64,000 bases of DNA from Sorghum bicolor (lineage: Eukaryota; Streptophyta; Magnoliopsida; Poales; Poaceae). Below the pieces are notes generated by a model, which worked only from the letters and a program-made list of their open reading frames with translations, was not told the DNA's origin and made no database searches. This document shows, in pieces, positions 1 through 11,760 of the stretch. The stretch is taken from positions 4,611,894-4,675,893 of the forward strand of contig NC_012873.2 of NCBI RefSeq assembly GCF_000003195.3, written 5' to 3'. Numbering within the stretch: the first letter of the stretch is position 1; every line of letters begins with the position of its first letter. Both the position numbers and the translations under genes were made by a program.

Positions 1-90
1 ATAAAAATAATAATTAACTGCATAATTTGCAAATATTTTGTGAGACGAATTTTTTAAACCTATTTAGTATATAATTAGTGTTCGTTTGAC
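1..90. repeat. Partial Tourist-like MITE at window edge
   Basis: The first bases contain the interior block typical of the local MITE families: a GAGACGAAT-like core followed by TTTAAACCTA and a TAATTAG tract. No terminal repeat is visible on the left because the window starts inside the element. Confidence 0.5.
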
Positions 91-115
91 TGAAAACCCA
101 TGACAGGCCGATTCG

Positions 116-360
116 GGCCTTGTTTAGATGTGAAAAGAATTTGGATTTCGCTACTGTAGCACTTTCGTTTGTTTGTGGTAAATATTGTCCAATTATATAT
201 TAACTAGCAGGGTCAAAAGATTCGTGTCGCGATTTACAGGCAAACTGTGTGATTAGTTTTTGTTTTCGTCTATATTTAATGCTTCATGCATATGCCGCAA
301 GATTCGATGTGACAGGAATCTTGAAAACTTTTTGGTTTTCGGAGTAAACTAAACAAGGCC
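116..360. mobile_element. Tourist-like MITE (GGCCTTGTTTAG family), TSD TCG
   Basis: This 245-bp element has ends GGCCTTGTTTAG and TAAACAAGGCC and is flanked on both sides by TCG (113-115 and 361-363). The interior carries the family landmarks: CACTTTCGTTTG, a GATTTACAGGCAAACTG block, and the tract ATATTTAATGCTTCATGCAT. It is non-coding. A 3-bp target duplication and these ends fit PIF/Harbinger-derived Tourist MITEs. Confidence 0.85.
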
Positions 361-451
361 TCGGTAGACAAGCTCAAATGAACAGACTCAAATTGCTATA
401 ATTATACATGTGCTATAGTAAAAAAGAAACTTTTTAGGGTGTGAGATAAAC

Positions 452-823
452 ATGCCCGACGGGGAGAGCAGTAGGTTAGAGAGTGCCCGCAGTCACCATC
501 GTCGCCTGCTGCCTGCCTTCATGCCTTGTGTGGGCTGTGGCCTTTGTCTGGCCGGCCAGCTACTGGCAGCAGTGCCTGGAGATGGATCGGAGACCACGGT
601 CAAAGCGCATGCGCGCACCATGCCGCTGGCGCTAGGTGCTGCGCGCGGCCTGGTGGCCGGCCGGCGGGGCATGCAGCTGATGATCGAGCAGCTTTGTTGG
701 CGAGTGGCACACATGCGGACGCGCGCGGTGCAGCAATGTCAGCATATCCATCCAGTTGCCGCACCGGCACCGCAGCTTTTCTTTGAGGCCGAAAGCTTCA
801 GAGATGGCATGGCATCGCGATGA
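452..823 (+). other. GC-rich island with an unassigned 123-codon ORF
   Basis: A GC-rich patch in AT-rich surroundings contains an open frame on the plus strand and another on the minus strand (493-714). I recognise no domain in either. The plus-strand frame is rich in Ala, Arg and Gly, as chance frames in GC-rich plant DNA usually are. It could be a gene fragment or a former first exon. I do not call it a gene. Confidence 0.15.
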
Positions 824-1277
824 ACGGCAGAACTCACACGCAGCTGGTAGCGCTACTGTGGCTTCTCGTTGGACCTCCCATCAATGATCAATCTTACGCT
901 AGTTACACTTGCAGATCCTCATTAGCTGCGTAGTCTTTAGAATTTAGATGCACACTAGCTAGCTTCCATAGACTGATAGAAAGTTGGGTTACTATTATCT
1001 TAGCTTGTGAGAGTATTGCTAGAAGCTGGGTGGTTGGATCGTGAATTTGGATCCACCACGGCTTTCACAAGCTCTGGATTATTATTTGTGGATTGCTAGG
1101 ATCTAAACAGGCTCATAGTACAATAATCATGGCTATCATGCATCTCAAACAAACTGCACTGTTGAGCAAAGGCCTGTGGCTCTGACGCACGAAGGACAGT
1201 ACTTTGCAGATCCACGACGACGACGACGACGATAGATGTGCGAGAGAAACAATCACATCGTCATCCCATGCATCCAA

Positions 1278-1414
1278 GGCCTTGATTAGTTCACCTTGAA
1301 AACCAAAAAATTTTTAAGATTTCCCGTCACATCGAATCTTGCAGCACATGCATGAAGCATTAAATATAGACGAAAACAAAAACTAATTACACAGTTTCGC
1401 ATCTAAACAAGGCC
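1278..1414. mobile_element. Internally deleted Tourist-like MITE, TSD CAA
   Basis: Family ends GGCCTTGATTAGTTC and ATCTAAACAAGGCC enclose only 137 bp, so about 100 bp of the usual interior are missing. CAA flanks both sides (1275-1277 and 1415-1417). The element therefore inserted as a unit and later lost its centre, or was mobilised already deleted. Confidence 0.8.
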
Positions 1415-1869
1415 CAACTGGAATCAGGCACAGCTTTTAGCTCGTGGTTATGAAGGTGATCAATAAGTAGCCTTTCTGCAGGTTTTTAGTGCGCTAGCTG
1501 CTGCTCTGATGCATGGTCCAAATCGATCGACATGCATGCGTGCCGCGCTCTGGTTCGCTTGTTCTACGTACTGTGATCTTTGCTACCTGCTGCTTGGCCG
1601 CGTGGGCGCCACGACGACTGTCGACAGTTTGCCAGCGGCTCTGTAGTATCACGCACTGTGTGTCACATCGCTAAGCAACGCAACGTGCTCCGGCCGTATT
1701 AGAGTTCAGGTGAGCGGGCCACGCCGCGAGCCGGCCTGATCACGACTCACGAGCTCGATTAGACGATTACTGCATCGTGAAAGTTTGTCACGCGGTCGAC
1801 TTGCCCCACCTGTCAGTGCATTCTCCATTAGGTCGTTTTTAACTTTATTGGTCTAATACTTAGCAATAA

Positions 1870-2107
1870 GGCGTTGTCTAGTTCTATTTTTTTTTGGATT
1901 TTGAGTGCTTTCGTTTTTATTTGACAGACATTATCTAATCATAGAGTATCTAGGTTTAAAAGATTCGTCTTCGTCTCACGATTTACAGGCAAACTGTGTG
2001 TAATTAGTTTTTATTTTTATCTATATTTAATACTCTACGTGCCGCAAGATTCGATGTAATGGGGAATCTTGAAAAGTTTTTGGTTCACTGGTGAACTAAA
2101 CAAGGCC
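1870..2107. mobile_element. Tourist-like MITE, TSD TAA
   Basis: A 238-bp copy with a slightly decayed left end (GGCGTTGTCTAG) and an intact right end (CTAAACAAGGCC). TAA lies on both sides (1867-1869 and 2108-2110). Confidence 0.8.
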
Positions 2108-2392
2108 TAAGCCAATAACATATTTCTATGGAAAAAATTAGGTAAGAACGATTTCTACCAGGACGTGGTGCAGATTGTGCGACTGACATGTGGATCACTG
2201 TATTATTTTAATCGCATGCATGCTAAATCAGATGTCTCATAATCTACACGTTAGCTGCACATCCGTACCGTGTTATGGTGCGGACCATCTGTACCCAGAT
2301 TTGTTTCTTATTTCTACTACTAGATCACACATTTATTTGTCAGTACATATATAAGATGTTATTTTTTAATCAATATTTCATAGTCTTATATT

Positions 2393-2876
2393 CAGGGACG
2401 AAGCCAGAAAAAAGTTTAGGGGGGGCTGAACAAAAATCTTACGACGACTTAGCTCTACTATGACCACAACAATAGACAAATATATCATAGCTTAAAACTC
2501 TTATATTGGAAACATTGATTAATGATAAAATTTATAAAATATATCATGAAAAAATAAAAGATACAGTTCACTCATACCGAAAGGTCCAACTACGATTTAC
2601 GAAGCTAATAAACGGCACCTGATGTTGACACACATTATTTGTCCAAAATAGCAATCTAGAGAAATAGATAAAATTGGTTAATCAAATATATATGGACCTC
2701 AAAATTATGAATTTAGAAGATAATAGATCATATAAATTAGCCCAAAATATGTCAGCCCTTCCTATTCTACATATAAATACGTGAAATTTTCTTGAGGGGC
2801 TTCGGGGAGCTCTATGTACACGCCAGCGGTAGGGGGGGCTCGAGCCCGCCCTGCCCGAGCGTTGGCTCCGTCCCTG
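2393..2876. mobile_element. Non-autonomous hAT-type element, 8-bp TSD CTTATATT
   Basis: A 484-bp element begins CAGGGACGAAGCC and ends GGCTCCGTCCCTG, which are inverted repeats differing at one base. The perfect 8-bp direct repeat CTTATATT flanks it (2385-2392 and 2877-2884). CAGGG termini and an 8-bp target duplication are hallmarks of the hAT superfamily. Runs of G and C lie just inside both ends. There is no transposase frame, so it must have moved with help in trans. Confidence 0.85.
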
Positions 2877-2991
2877 CTTATATTTGTTATATTTTCTACC
2901 ATATGGACTCAAGTGAAAAAGTTTTAACTATAAAATTTTAAGTATTATCAAGCACTACAACTTTGATATAAGATGTGTTTTCATCCCAAAT

Positions 2992-3692
2992 CAACGACGG
3001 AGCTGCCCTAGGGGTGGGGTGGGGCGGCCACCCTAGCTACCGATGCATAGCATCAGACCCCAGACCCTCTCTTCGGCATTCTTCTCTGTCTCCGGCGTCC
3101 GTAGAGCAGGGACAACAAAGGATGAACAACGTGAATCAGAGCAGCGACGATGCGAGGCGAAGCTCTGTCTTCTTGCTGGGCCTTTCGTTGACATTGTAGT
3201 TTAGCCCAGTAAGGGCCCAAATTTGGTCCCCAATTCCTCAATCCCAGTCAACAGTTGCATCCTCCTGCTATCCCGCGCCTGCCATTCCGCCCGCCGCACT
3301 TCCGGTCTTTCGCTTGCCCGGCGCGGCGGCGCCCATCCATCCGCCAGCCGTCACCAGCAAACGCCAGGTGCCCAGTAGCCTAAGTGCGTCCACCGCCCGC
3401 CGAGTAGGAGCAGGACTGCTGGTTGTGCCTGGCGAAAGAGGGAGGAGGAGCAGGAGCTGACACCTGGTGCTCGGGCTGGCGGTGTGGCCGCGGATAGGTC
3501 AGCGGCAGAGGAGCAAGGCAGCAGCTCCACCAACATCTGGATTCGCTCGAGGCCAAGGTTCAAGCAGAGTTTCTGCCATGATTTGTGTGATTGTAGTATG
3601 TGAATGTTGTGCGTTGTGAATTTGATACCTTTTTGGTTTATTGTCTCGTTAAAATTCACCCCACCTATAATATTTTTCTGGCTCCGTCATTG
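2992..3692. mobile_element. Second hAT-type element, GC-rich interior, 8-bp TSD
   Basis: A 701-bp element starts CAACGACGGAGC and ends GCTCCGTCATTG, an inverted pair resembling the ends of the hAT element 115 bp upstream. The flanks are TCCCAAAT (2984-2991) and TCGCAAAT (3693-3700), seven of eight matching. The middle (about 3,240-3,560) is GC-rich with open frames on both strands (one at 3351-3659, minus). I do not recognise them. The interior may be captured host DNA. Confidence 0.7.
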
Positions 3693-3700
3693 TCGCAAAT

Positions 3701-4649
3701 TATTTGGAAATTCAAAAATGTAACAAAATATGTGATTTTAGAACAAATATTTAAGACACAAGAAACCTCAAATAAAAAATTTATCAACAACAAACATGTA
3801 GATCAGGTCAGACACTACAACTTTACTTTTGTGCATTTAGGTCCAATATTATTCTTAGTGTGCGCGTGTGTGTGCAAAATTTCGATTTAACCTGAAAGAG
3901 TGTACGCCATTCAGCGGTTATTAAAAGAATTCTTTGATCTTTAGTACACTCCTAACCAGTTGCAAAAGTTGATCAAAAGAGTATATTGTCAAATTCTTGG
4001 AAGATCCTTAGTGGTATGGAGCTCTAAGAAGCAAAATTCTGTTACCGTATCCAACAACGAGGACGGTATTGTTGTTACAACCAACTCTTGTTGTGCCGAA
4101 CTACTTTGGATGAGGTAAACTTGAGCGATTTCAAGTGTTAGTGCAACAAGATCCATCTCTGGTATGACACACTAAAGAGCACGATCGAACTTGCCAACAA
4201 TCTAGTAAGGCATTCTCAAACAAGTACATAAACATGCATCTATCATCATTTTTGAGAGATGACAATGGGCCGCAACCTTTCACGCATATCCTCTCCCACA
4301 CACAACCACTCCCACACAGCAGAGCTGCCCAATCCTAATTATCTTCCACATATCATTGCCCGACTCAAATCGTCGTTTACCCCAACCTTGACATAATAAG
4401 TTCCTAGAGATAAACCATGCATATCAAATTTCCCTAGCATTTGATTCGTGCGGGTTATTGTTACTTAATGGTTGGCCATCTTTGAATGAATTTTGTGGTA
4501 GTATTTGGGCCTTTCATTATATCTTTTTTTTAACTAGACTTTCATGCCTTTCAATTAACTTCGCGCCTAGCTAAAACGCAGGTGACTCGACTATATTCCC
4601 AGACAAATTCTGACCCTGGACTTTGGTTCAAGCCTAGAGCAGCTGTGTC
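3701..4649. other. Intergenic, no recognisable feature
   Basis: AT-rich sequence without a convincing frame, splice structure or terminal repeats. I see nothing assignable here. Confidence 0.5.
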
Positions 4650-4652
4650 TTA

Positions 4653-4941
4653 GAGCATCTCCAAGAGACTCTTTATATTCTCCCTAAATGATAGGAATAA
4701 CAATTTTGGTGAAAAAAATACCCTCCAATAGCTTCCCTAAATGGTCATCCAAATATAGCTATTGTCTATTTTAGATTTTTCGCTAGTCAAATATAGAAAA
4801 CGAGAATGACTCTCTAGAGTGCGTATGAGATTTAGCAAAACTGTTGGAGAGTGAAAAAAATATAGAAAGCGATTTTTATGCAAATGACTCTCCATATGAT
4901 GATTTGGAGAGTGAGATTTATAAAGGCTCTTGGAGATGCTC
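4653..4941. mobile_element. Tourist-like MITE with GAGCATCTCC ends, TSD TTA
   Basis: A 289-bp AT-rich element with long inverted ends, GAGCATCTCCAAGAG on the left and CTCTTGGAGATGCTC on the right. TTA flanks both sides (4650-4652 and 4942-4944). It is a different family from the GGCCTTGTTTAG copies but the same type. The enlarged element at 43,854-44,602 shares these ends. Confidence 0.85.
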
Positions 4942-5031
4942 TTATGCGCAGACGAGTTTCAACTTCTTGGAACATAAAAACATTCAAAAAGAGAAAGTGC
5001 TCTCTAACTATAGCCCGAATATCTCTGAAGA

Positions 5032-5274
5032 TCACTCCTGACGAGGTTTGTTCCAGCCACGCGGACTGAATTGCATCCGCCGGCAATATAGAGCTGAATC
5101 CGTTTCCAAGTGCAACCGAGAAATACCATGTGCCGCTGCCGTCTCAAAGGCCTTCCAGCAAGCAATAGCTTCAGTCATCAAGGCATCCTGTGCCCCAGTT
5201 AAATTGCCGGCAGGTGTTCCGAGAATCCGAGTGATCGTAAAAGCCCCATCGGCCCCGTTTGGTGCACTGAACAA
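5032..5274 (-). pseudogene. RNase H-like fragment of a plant retroelement
   Basis: The minus-strand frame of 80 residues holds the segment DALMTEAIACWKAFETAAAH followed by GISRLHLETDSALYCRRM. This matches the second half of the RNase H-like domain (RVT_3 type) common in plant LINE-derived and domesticated proteins: the acidic helix with a conserved Glu, then the strand with ETDS. The first catalytic strand is not in this frame. Another minus-strand frame (5199-5429) overlaps upstream, which suggests frameshifts. No reverse transcriptase lies nearby. I read it as a short broken relic. Confidence 0.5.
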
Positions 5275-5624
5275 ACGGCATCAGTATGCTTCCCATCATA
5301 TATAAGCATGCATAGGTAATTCTGAGCTATCTTATCTAGCGTGTTTACGTAAGGCCGGGCTTCCCTCGTGCGTGCGAGATTTGTCGAGACAGTAGTGCGA
5401 ATAATTGGACAAAGCCTTGACCATGCCATGCACGATGATGTACTTATTAATCACTCTTGAGGAAATCTTTACCTGTTTGCGCACCCACATACGATGGGTA
5501 AAATTTTCATAGCAGGGAAGCAACAACCAGCAGAGAGGCAGACAGCTCCATCTTTAACCGACACAAGCATCTGGATTTGGTTAGGAGGGACAACTAGTCA
5601 TCATGAACCTAGCTGTGGTAGTTA

Positions 5625-5873
5625 GGCCTTGTTTTAGATCACCTCAAAAACTAAAAACTTTTCAAGATTCTTCGTCACATCAAATTAATCTTACGGCACA
5701 TGCATGAAGCATTAAATATAAATAAAAACAAAAAGTAATTGCACAATTTACATAAAAATCGCGTGACGAATCTTTTAAATCTAGTTACTCCATAATTAAA
5801 CAATGTTTGTTAAATAAAAATAAAAATACTACAGTGTCAAAATTCAAAAAAAAATTTAGATCTAAACAAGGCC
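5625..5873. mobile_element. Tourist-like MITE, TSD TTA
   Basis: A 249-bp copy, GGCCTTGTTTTAG to TCTAAACAAGGCC, flanked by TTA at 5622-5624 and 5874-5876. The interior is A-rich, which suggests an older copy. Confidence 0.8.
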
Positions 5874-6262
5874 TTAGCTTGAAATGCCAGATGTGTTGCC
5901 ATCACTCTAGGCACGCGGTAGTAAGCAAATTCCAAAGACAAGCAGCAAGACATCCACCGATCACTTGTACGGCTACGTACGCACACTATCTGCGGCGTAG
6001 CTTGCTTTAATCCTTCAATAGCCTATAGGAGGCCGTGCATGTCTCTCTACTGCTTGGACATCTCCCATCACACATACGTACTATTAATCATGTTGAGTTG
6101 TTGACAGGGACTAGAGAGGGGCATGCAGTTACGATGGTCATCATCTGTAGTCTGTACCAGTGCTGAAACTCGAAAACGGCAGCAAGCATACTATGATGGA
6201 TAAGCGAATCCATAACATAATGTGCAGTCGTTACAGGATAATCTGCAATCCCATCAGACTAA

Positions 6263-6456
6263 GGGCATGTTTCTATCTCACATTTATTGTCCAATTATAA
6301 ACTAACTAGACCTAAAAGATTTATCTCGTAAACTATAGGTAAACTATACAATTAATTACTTTTTATCTATATGTAATGCTCTATGCATATGACGCAAGAT
6401 TCGATGTGACGAAAAATCTTTAAAAAAATTGTAAAATTTTTGAAAACTAAACAGGC
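6263..6456. mobile_element. Diverged Tourist-like MITE
   Basis: The interior is clearly related to the GGCCTTGTTTAG family (CCAATTATAAACTAACTAG, then TGTGACGAAAAATC), but the left end reads GGGCATGTTT and the right end AAACAGGC. It is shorter than average and its ends are approximate. Confidence 0.6.
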
Positions 6457-6457
6457 T

Positions 6458-6743
6458 GAGCAACTCCAAGAGCTTGACTAAAATTAATAGCCAAATTTCA
6501 TTGTTTAGCTATTTTGTAAAATAGAAAACTTATTAAAAAAGAAGAAGTCCACAACAACGTTGCTATTTAACAAAATTAGATAGCCAGTGTTAGTGGTTGG
6601 CTATATATGGCAATCGAAATTCAAGGTATAGTCAACTTTCTATTTTATAAAACCAGATAACACATCTGTTAGAGCCTACTTTTTGCTATGCAAATTATAA
6701 AATAGCCTCCACAACAAAAATAGCTGAGCTCTTAGAGTTGCTC
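6458..6743. mobile_element. MITE with GAGCAACTCCAAGAGCT inverted ends
   Basis: A 286-bp AT-rich element directly abuts the diverged copy before it. GAGCAACTCCAAGAGCT on the left pairs with AGCTCTTAGAGTTGCTC on the right, with one mismatch. The flanking trinucleotides do not match, so the target duplication is unresolved. Confidence 0.6.
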
Positions 6744-6862
6744 TTCCTAGCTGATAAAATTTAACTCGTGAGGTATACATATGGATGGACTAAAAGGAGG
6801 CTAAACTTTAGCCTAACTTTTAGCTCATTCATTAGCAAGAGGAGGGGAGCTAACAACTGCTC

Positions 6863-7094
6863 GGCCCTGTTTGGTTTGTATTAGTAAAGTTTAACTCTCG
6901 TCAAATCGAATGTTTGGACATATACATGAAATAATAAATATAAGACTATTTACAAAACTAAAAACACAGTTAGACAATAATTTGCGAGATGAATCTTTTA
7001 AGCCTAATTAGTCCATAATTGGACACTAATTGACAAATAAGACGAAAGAGCTACAGTACCTGTTAAACTTTAACATCTCTAACCAAACACCCCC
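6863..7094. mobile_element. Tourist-like MITE (GGCCCTGTTTGG ends)
   Basis: GGCCCTGTTTGGTT on the left pairs with AACCAAACACCCCC on the right. The interior holds GCGAGATGAATCTTTTAAGCC and a TCCATAATTGG tract, as in related Tourist families. A target duplication is not clear. Confidence 0.6.
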
Positions 7095-9584
7095 TTATTG
7101 TTGTTGAAATAACAATATATTCTTTTACATATACTCTGCCTCGTGCCTCTCCTATCTTGCTCACGCGCATTTTGGGCAAATTGTACGGACCGAATGGCCC
7201 CAAGTGGGGACGAGGTATGGACAAGTGAGGCTCCAGAAAAATTTATGCTCACTCCCCACTTGTGGTACTTGACCTGAGGACTAGAAAGATTCATGCTAAC
7301 AACACGTCCTTAGGGCCATCATACTTATCATGTCCTTAGAAAATAGCACACTAAGATATTATCATTGCCTATGAAATTATTAAGCACTATTGCTAAATAC
7401 ACTCTCGCATGCAATTGTAGTTGTCAGTTTTAAGGTTGTTGCACACAAACTAGCACTTACAAATAAGTTACAACAAGTAAGTAAAGCAAAGCATAGAAGG
7501 CAATGAAGGCCACGATGAAGATATAGGGTATATCAGTCTCATGTGGCAAAGATGGTGAAGATCGAAGAAAGGTTTGGGTGAGAAGGACCGCGTGTGAGCG
7601 TGTAGGGTAAGTTAGAGGCTTAGAAGAGAGACTTGACGTTGATGGACCAAGTGAATGACAAAGGGCAAACAAGACTAAAGGTCGATGGACCTGAAGGCCG
7701 TGTAGAACCGATGAAATCAATCATACTAGAACATTAGGCGCCCTTCGGGCGCCCTAAATTGACTATTTAAGTGATCTTATAACTACTTAGCTATTTGATC
7801 AAAGTTTCGGCAATGACATTTCTTGTTTTATAAAATGACAAAACCAAATAAAATTTTCTTTTTACATGAAACAGTAAGACTTCTTGCACAGTCTAAAACA
7901 AATTAAAGTCAAATTACATTAACTTCATCATACATCTTTGAAGATTTTTGCATCAGACAACACATTAATCAAAGTTGGCATATAGTAGCTATTCAAGTTA
8001 GTACAATATGATCATCCCGATCTTGTAATTAATACTGGGGGACTATTGGGGGCTTTCATAATGTATGCCACCCCCTTGCATATTTGGTGATCAACCTGCT
8101 TGCTCCTTTTGTCCAAGAATCCTAAGCAGCAAAATCATAGAAATTAGAGTCTAGCCAATAACATCAACATACTGTAAATACAAAATATAATCATCATGAA
8201 GGCACACATGGATTGTAATTAGAAATCATGTAACATGTGTCCATAAGTGAACGGCACGCTGCCTCGATGCAAATAATAGTGGCACCTAATCTATTCAATC
8301 TGTAATTGCAGCCCATAATAAAACCGTAGACAACATATACCTATCTAATCCCATATATCCCTCAGGCGGCTTGAATATATTTAAGACATTGATATACCTC
8401 TTCAAGTCTTGAATAGTTTAATGCCTAGCCAAGATATTATTTCATAAAAGACAACCAACCTAAATTCCTAAGGGGTATGGTTATCACGAGATAATTCGTG
8501 AGCCGTGGATATCAGGAGCACATGCATATGAGAAGGCTTCCAAGAAACCAGGCTTATATCAATTCACCACCATGTGTAGAAGAAAGGTCCAGGCCATATC
8601 ACCAAGACCTACAAATCATGTAATGTAAGCAACTGAATATGCTAACACTGAAACAAATAAAAAAAATTATAAAGTTAAACACTGAAAGATTCAGAGGCCT
8701 AGAGAACAAATACCAAGCAATGAAATGTGAACTTACCATTAAGCCGCGGAAAGAGTTCTAAGCTGCGGAAGGAGTTCTATCAAAACATCATGCACACACG
8801 TCTAATCCTAATGCTTCAAATCTTTGATCTTAGCAAGCAACCCTACTTCCTAGTTACTATCATTAACTCAACTCTTTTGGGATCAGAGTTATGGTCCTTG
8901 TTGAGTCATGTGGCAAAACTTAATGGCAAATATCCCTAGTTATTTTCAGCGATTGGCTTCAGACAAAAACTGACAAGATCAACTGGCTCTACTCTACCTG
9001 ACCTTCTGAAGTATGATTCTAATTGTCCCTATTTTGGCTTGTCGCAAGTCAGAACACAAACAAAATTATCTTGTTACAAAACAAGCAAAATGCACACATT
9101 TGAAAGGCTGGTAGTTAAGGATAATTGTTTAGGAATTACAACCAGTTAGTAAATACAAGGGGTTACACACAAGGAAATCAAGCAGTAACCAGACTTCATG
9201 CTAGCATTCCTACGGGCTATGCATTAGAGGTGCTACCTACCACCACAAGGCCTAAAATGGCGGTATGAGATGCACATGACAGCAATCCAAGGCTATTTTA
9301 GATGCAAAAGTTATTGATGATATTACCAATAGTTTGATAATGTAATCGAAATCCATGAAACACAACAACAAAATTGGTGCGGCTGAATGGAAATTCTCCT
9401 AGTTGTACACCGTACCATGGAAGAACTTAAGACGACCGGCAGATTAGGGCCGTAGGGGCAGCAGCATACCTGCAGAATGGAGAAAGGACGCTGATGAGTT
9501 GGAACAATGTCACGTCTGGATTGGACCCCTTTGCCATCATGACTGACCTGTTTATGTGCTCGACCTTGAATCCAGAACATAGGA
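7095..9584. other. Intergenic or minus-strand transcribed DNA, unresolved
   Basis: AT-rich sequence without a long frame. A small GC hairpin (arms GGCGCCC and GGGCGCC, 7736-7753) stands out in AT-rich DNA. An 87-codon minus-strand frame at 7457-7720 ends in a hydrophobic stretch but resembles nothing I know. The right part (about 9,470-9,590) has splice-like borders on the minus strand and may hold later exons of the locus at 9585-10157. Confidence 0.3.
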
Positions 9585-10157
9585 TCAGTAAAAATGTGAG
9601 CTTACAAACAAAACCGGTAGGTCTGAGCGAGGACATCGGATCAACAAAATATGTCTAAAATATTTCTCACCTCGAGCCTCTTTAGTGGATGCAAAGAGGA
9701 AAGGGGTGATTCCTCTTGATATGCCGACCATGGCTGTGGGAGCTGGCGAGTTTCGCCAGATCTCGTGCGGCTCAATGTGCTCGCCTGCATCGCAGAGGCC
9801 ACACGGCTTCCCATGATGGAGCGATGACGGCGCTCGTGCTGTCATGGAGGTGAAGCGGGGAGGAGAGGGCTTGAAGAGGCTAGTGCTTCCTCCACCGCCG
9901 TCGATCATGGCGTCATGGGGGGCGGCGAGTTCTGCGCGCACACCACCGAATGTGGCATGGATCCATGCGCTCCCTGTGTAGTAGCAGAGGCCACGCTGCT
10001 TCCATGCTCGAGCAATGGCAGTGTAGAGGTTGCGTGGGAAGGGGCGGAGCTGCGATGGTGGCGGCGGTGGGGAGAAGAGTGAAAGGAGAGAGATGAGGGT
10101 TCGCAAGGTCGGGCCAGGGCTGCGGGTTAGGAGGGTGTTTCTGAAATTTTGCCCCAA
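9585..10157 (-). CDS. Possible hypothetical gene or lncRNA first exon
   Basis: A 190-codon minus-strand frame sits in a GC-rich island that drops abruptly to AT-rich sequence downstream, the profile of a grass first exon. A donor-like GAG/GTGAGA lies inside the frame near 9,671, so the real exon may end there. A CAG/GTATGC border appears near 9,470. The predicted peptide is rich in Pro, Ser and Arg and I recognise no domain. It could be an unannotated small gene, a non-coding transcript or a relic. Confidence 0.25.
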   Translation of the reverse strand: MGQNFRNTLLTRSPGPTLRTLISLLSLFSPPPPPSQLRPFPRNLYTAIARAWKQRGLCYYTGSAWIHATFGGVRAELAAPHDAMIDGGGGSTSLFKPSPPRFTSMTARAPSSLHHGKPCGLCDAGEHIEPHEIWRNSPAPTAMVGISRGITPFLFASTKEARGEKYFRHILLIRCPRSDLPVLFVSSHFY

Positions 10158-10975
10158 CCTCTCACGTCATATAAAGTGGATTGCGGGGAGGACTTCTATG
10201 GAAAACATCGGATGCCACGTGTCAGTTCGAGAAAGAGCCACGGATGCTCCAATTTCTCTCGTGCGAGGAGAATGGAGTGACTTTTAACTTACCCCGATCA
10301 CTCACGAAGATCAAGCCAAGTGAAGACGATACGTGCTAATATATATCAGCGTCGATACCAAACCGCGTACATTCAAAAAATATTGGTGAAATTTATTATG
10401 GACAAATCATATTCACCAACCAAAGGTTCCTATGGTTTTAGGGTACTCGGATTTAAAAAGAAAGAGTAGCGCGGTAATTTATTTGGACCCGAGTACGAGT
10501 ACGTACGTGGTGAGGAGGACCCAAGAGAGGGAAAATAGAAGAAGGGCCCCTGGAGGTGCGTAGGCGTAGCTGCGCTGCCACGACCACGAGCCCACGACGG
10601 GTCGACCGGTCGAGTACGAATCATTAGGCTGGTCCCGATGGACCGTGTCATGACGGACTCGCTCGCTCACCTGTTGGCCGTTGCTTTGCTATTGTGCACG
10701 CTTTTCTTCCTCGTCTCTTTCTGCACCGGCCCAGGTGAGGTCTCTGCTCTGCTGTGCCCCCATTGCTGGGACGCGTTGCGCTACAGTCCAAGATGGCAAA
10801 CGGCCACAGCCGAGGGAAGATGGTACTCACAGTACACCTACACTAGATAGAGGGCCTGCAACTTTTTTCTTTTTTGAAGGAGGCTACAATCTACGTAGTA
10901 CGTAGAAAGAAAATGTTGAGTCGATTGAAAATATAGACTGGATTTTTATTTCTCAGGTCATTATACTCCCTCCGT
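10158..10975. other. Intergenic, one short ORF with a hydrophobic stretch
   Basis: The 70-codon plus-strand frame at 10638-10850 has a hydrophobic segment near its start, but no codon or family support. I do not call it a gene. Confidence 0.3.
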
Positions 10976-11091
10976 ATTACATTTTATCATTCAAAATTTA
11001 TCCTTAAGTACAATGTTATTTTTTTATATTTTATCTTACTTTGTCTTAAAATTATTAGAATACACTATATTATATTATAGGAGAGAGCGAG
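10976..11091. mobile_element. Short Stowaway-like MITE, TSD TA
   Basis: It begins CTCCCTCCGT just after TA and ends GAGAGAGCGAG just before TA (10974-10975 and 11092-11093). It is only 116 bp, so it is internally deleted. CTCCCTCCGT ends and TA duplication define Stowaway (Tc1/mariner) MITEs. Confidence 0.65.
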
Positions 11092-11172
11092 TACAGTAGA
11101 TCATATGAGGTTCTAGAAGGCGCAAGACCTGGTTCCCTAGGAAGCTAGCTCGAGATAAGGTCTCTAAAATTA

Positions 11173-11415
11173 GGCCTTGTTTAGTTCACTCCGAAATCCA
11201 AAAAGTTTTCAAGATTTCCCATCACATCGAATCTTGCGCCACATGCATGAAGCATTAAATATAGACGAAAACAAAAACTAATTACACAGTTTGTCTGTAA
11301 ATCGCGAGACGAATATTTTGATCCTAGTTAGTTCATGATTGGATAATATTTGTCAAATAAAAACGAAAGTGCTACAGTAACGAAATCCGAAATTTTTTCG
11401 GAACTAAACAAGGCC
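11173..11415. mobile_element. Tourist-like MITE, TSD TTA
   Basis: A 243-bp copy with intact ends GGCCTTGTTTAGTTC and GAACTAAACAAGGCC, flanked by TTA at 11170-11172 and 11416-11418. It lies about 380 bp upstream of the probable TATA box of the PLATZ gene. Confidence 0.9.
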
Positions 11416-11760
11416 TTAGAATGGAAGAACCGTTCCATCCGCAGATCTATAGTATGTTCGTTACAAGAGCCATTTTTCCTGCTGCTCCCCATCGGTGACT
11501 AGCTAATCCAGTCATTAGGAATAAGAAGAAGTTGTTGTGTCGTCAAATACATACATACATCATACATGCAGGATGTCGAGAAACACAACACGCATATACT
11601 ATATAGTTCGTGTACAAACACTTAATTTGCAGTCTGGTGTACAAGTGTTTTGTTTGAGACCGTGGCAAGACACACTAGCTAGTAGCACCGTATATACTGT
11701 GGGAATTTGGGATGGCACGCACGCACGCACGGGCACCCAAAGCCTTCCACTTTTTTTTTT

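Noticed and set aside
7736..7764. GC hairpin followed by CTAA, like a Helitron 3' end
   Set aside because: The hairpin is directly next to CTAA instead of about 10 bases away, the next base is not T, and no matching 5' end was found.
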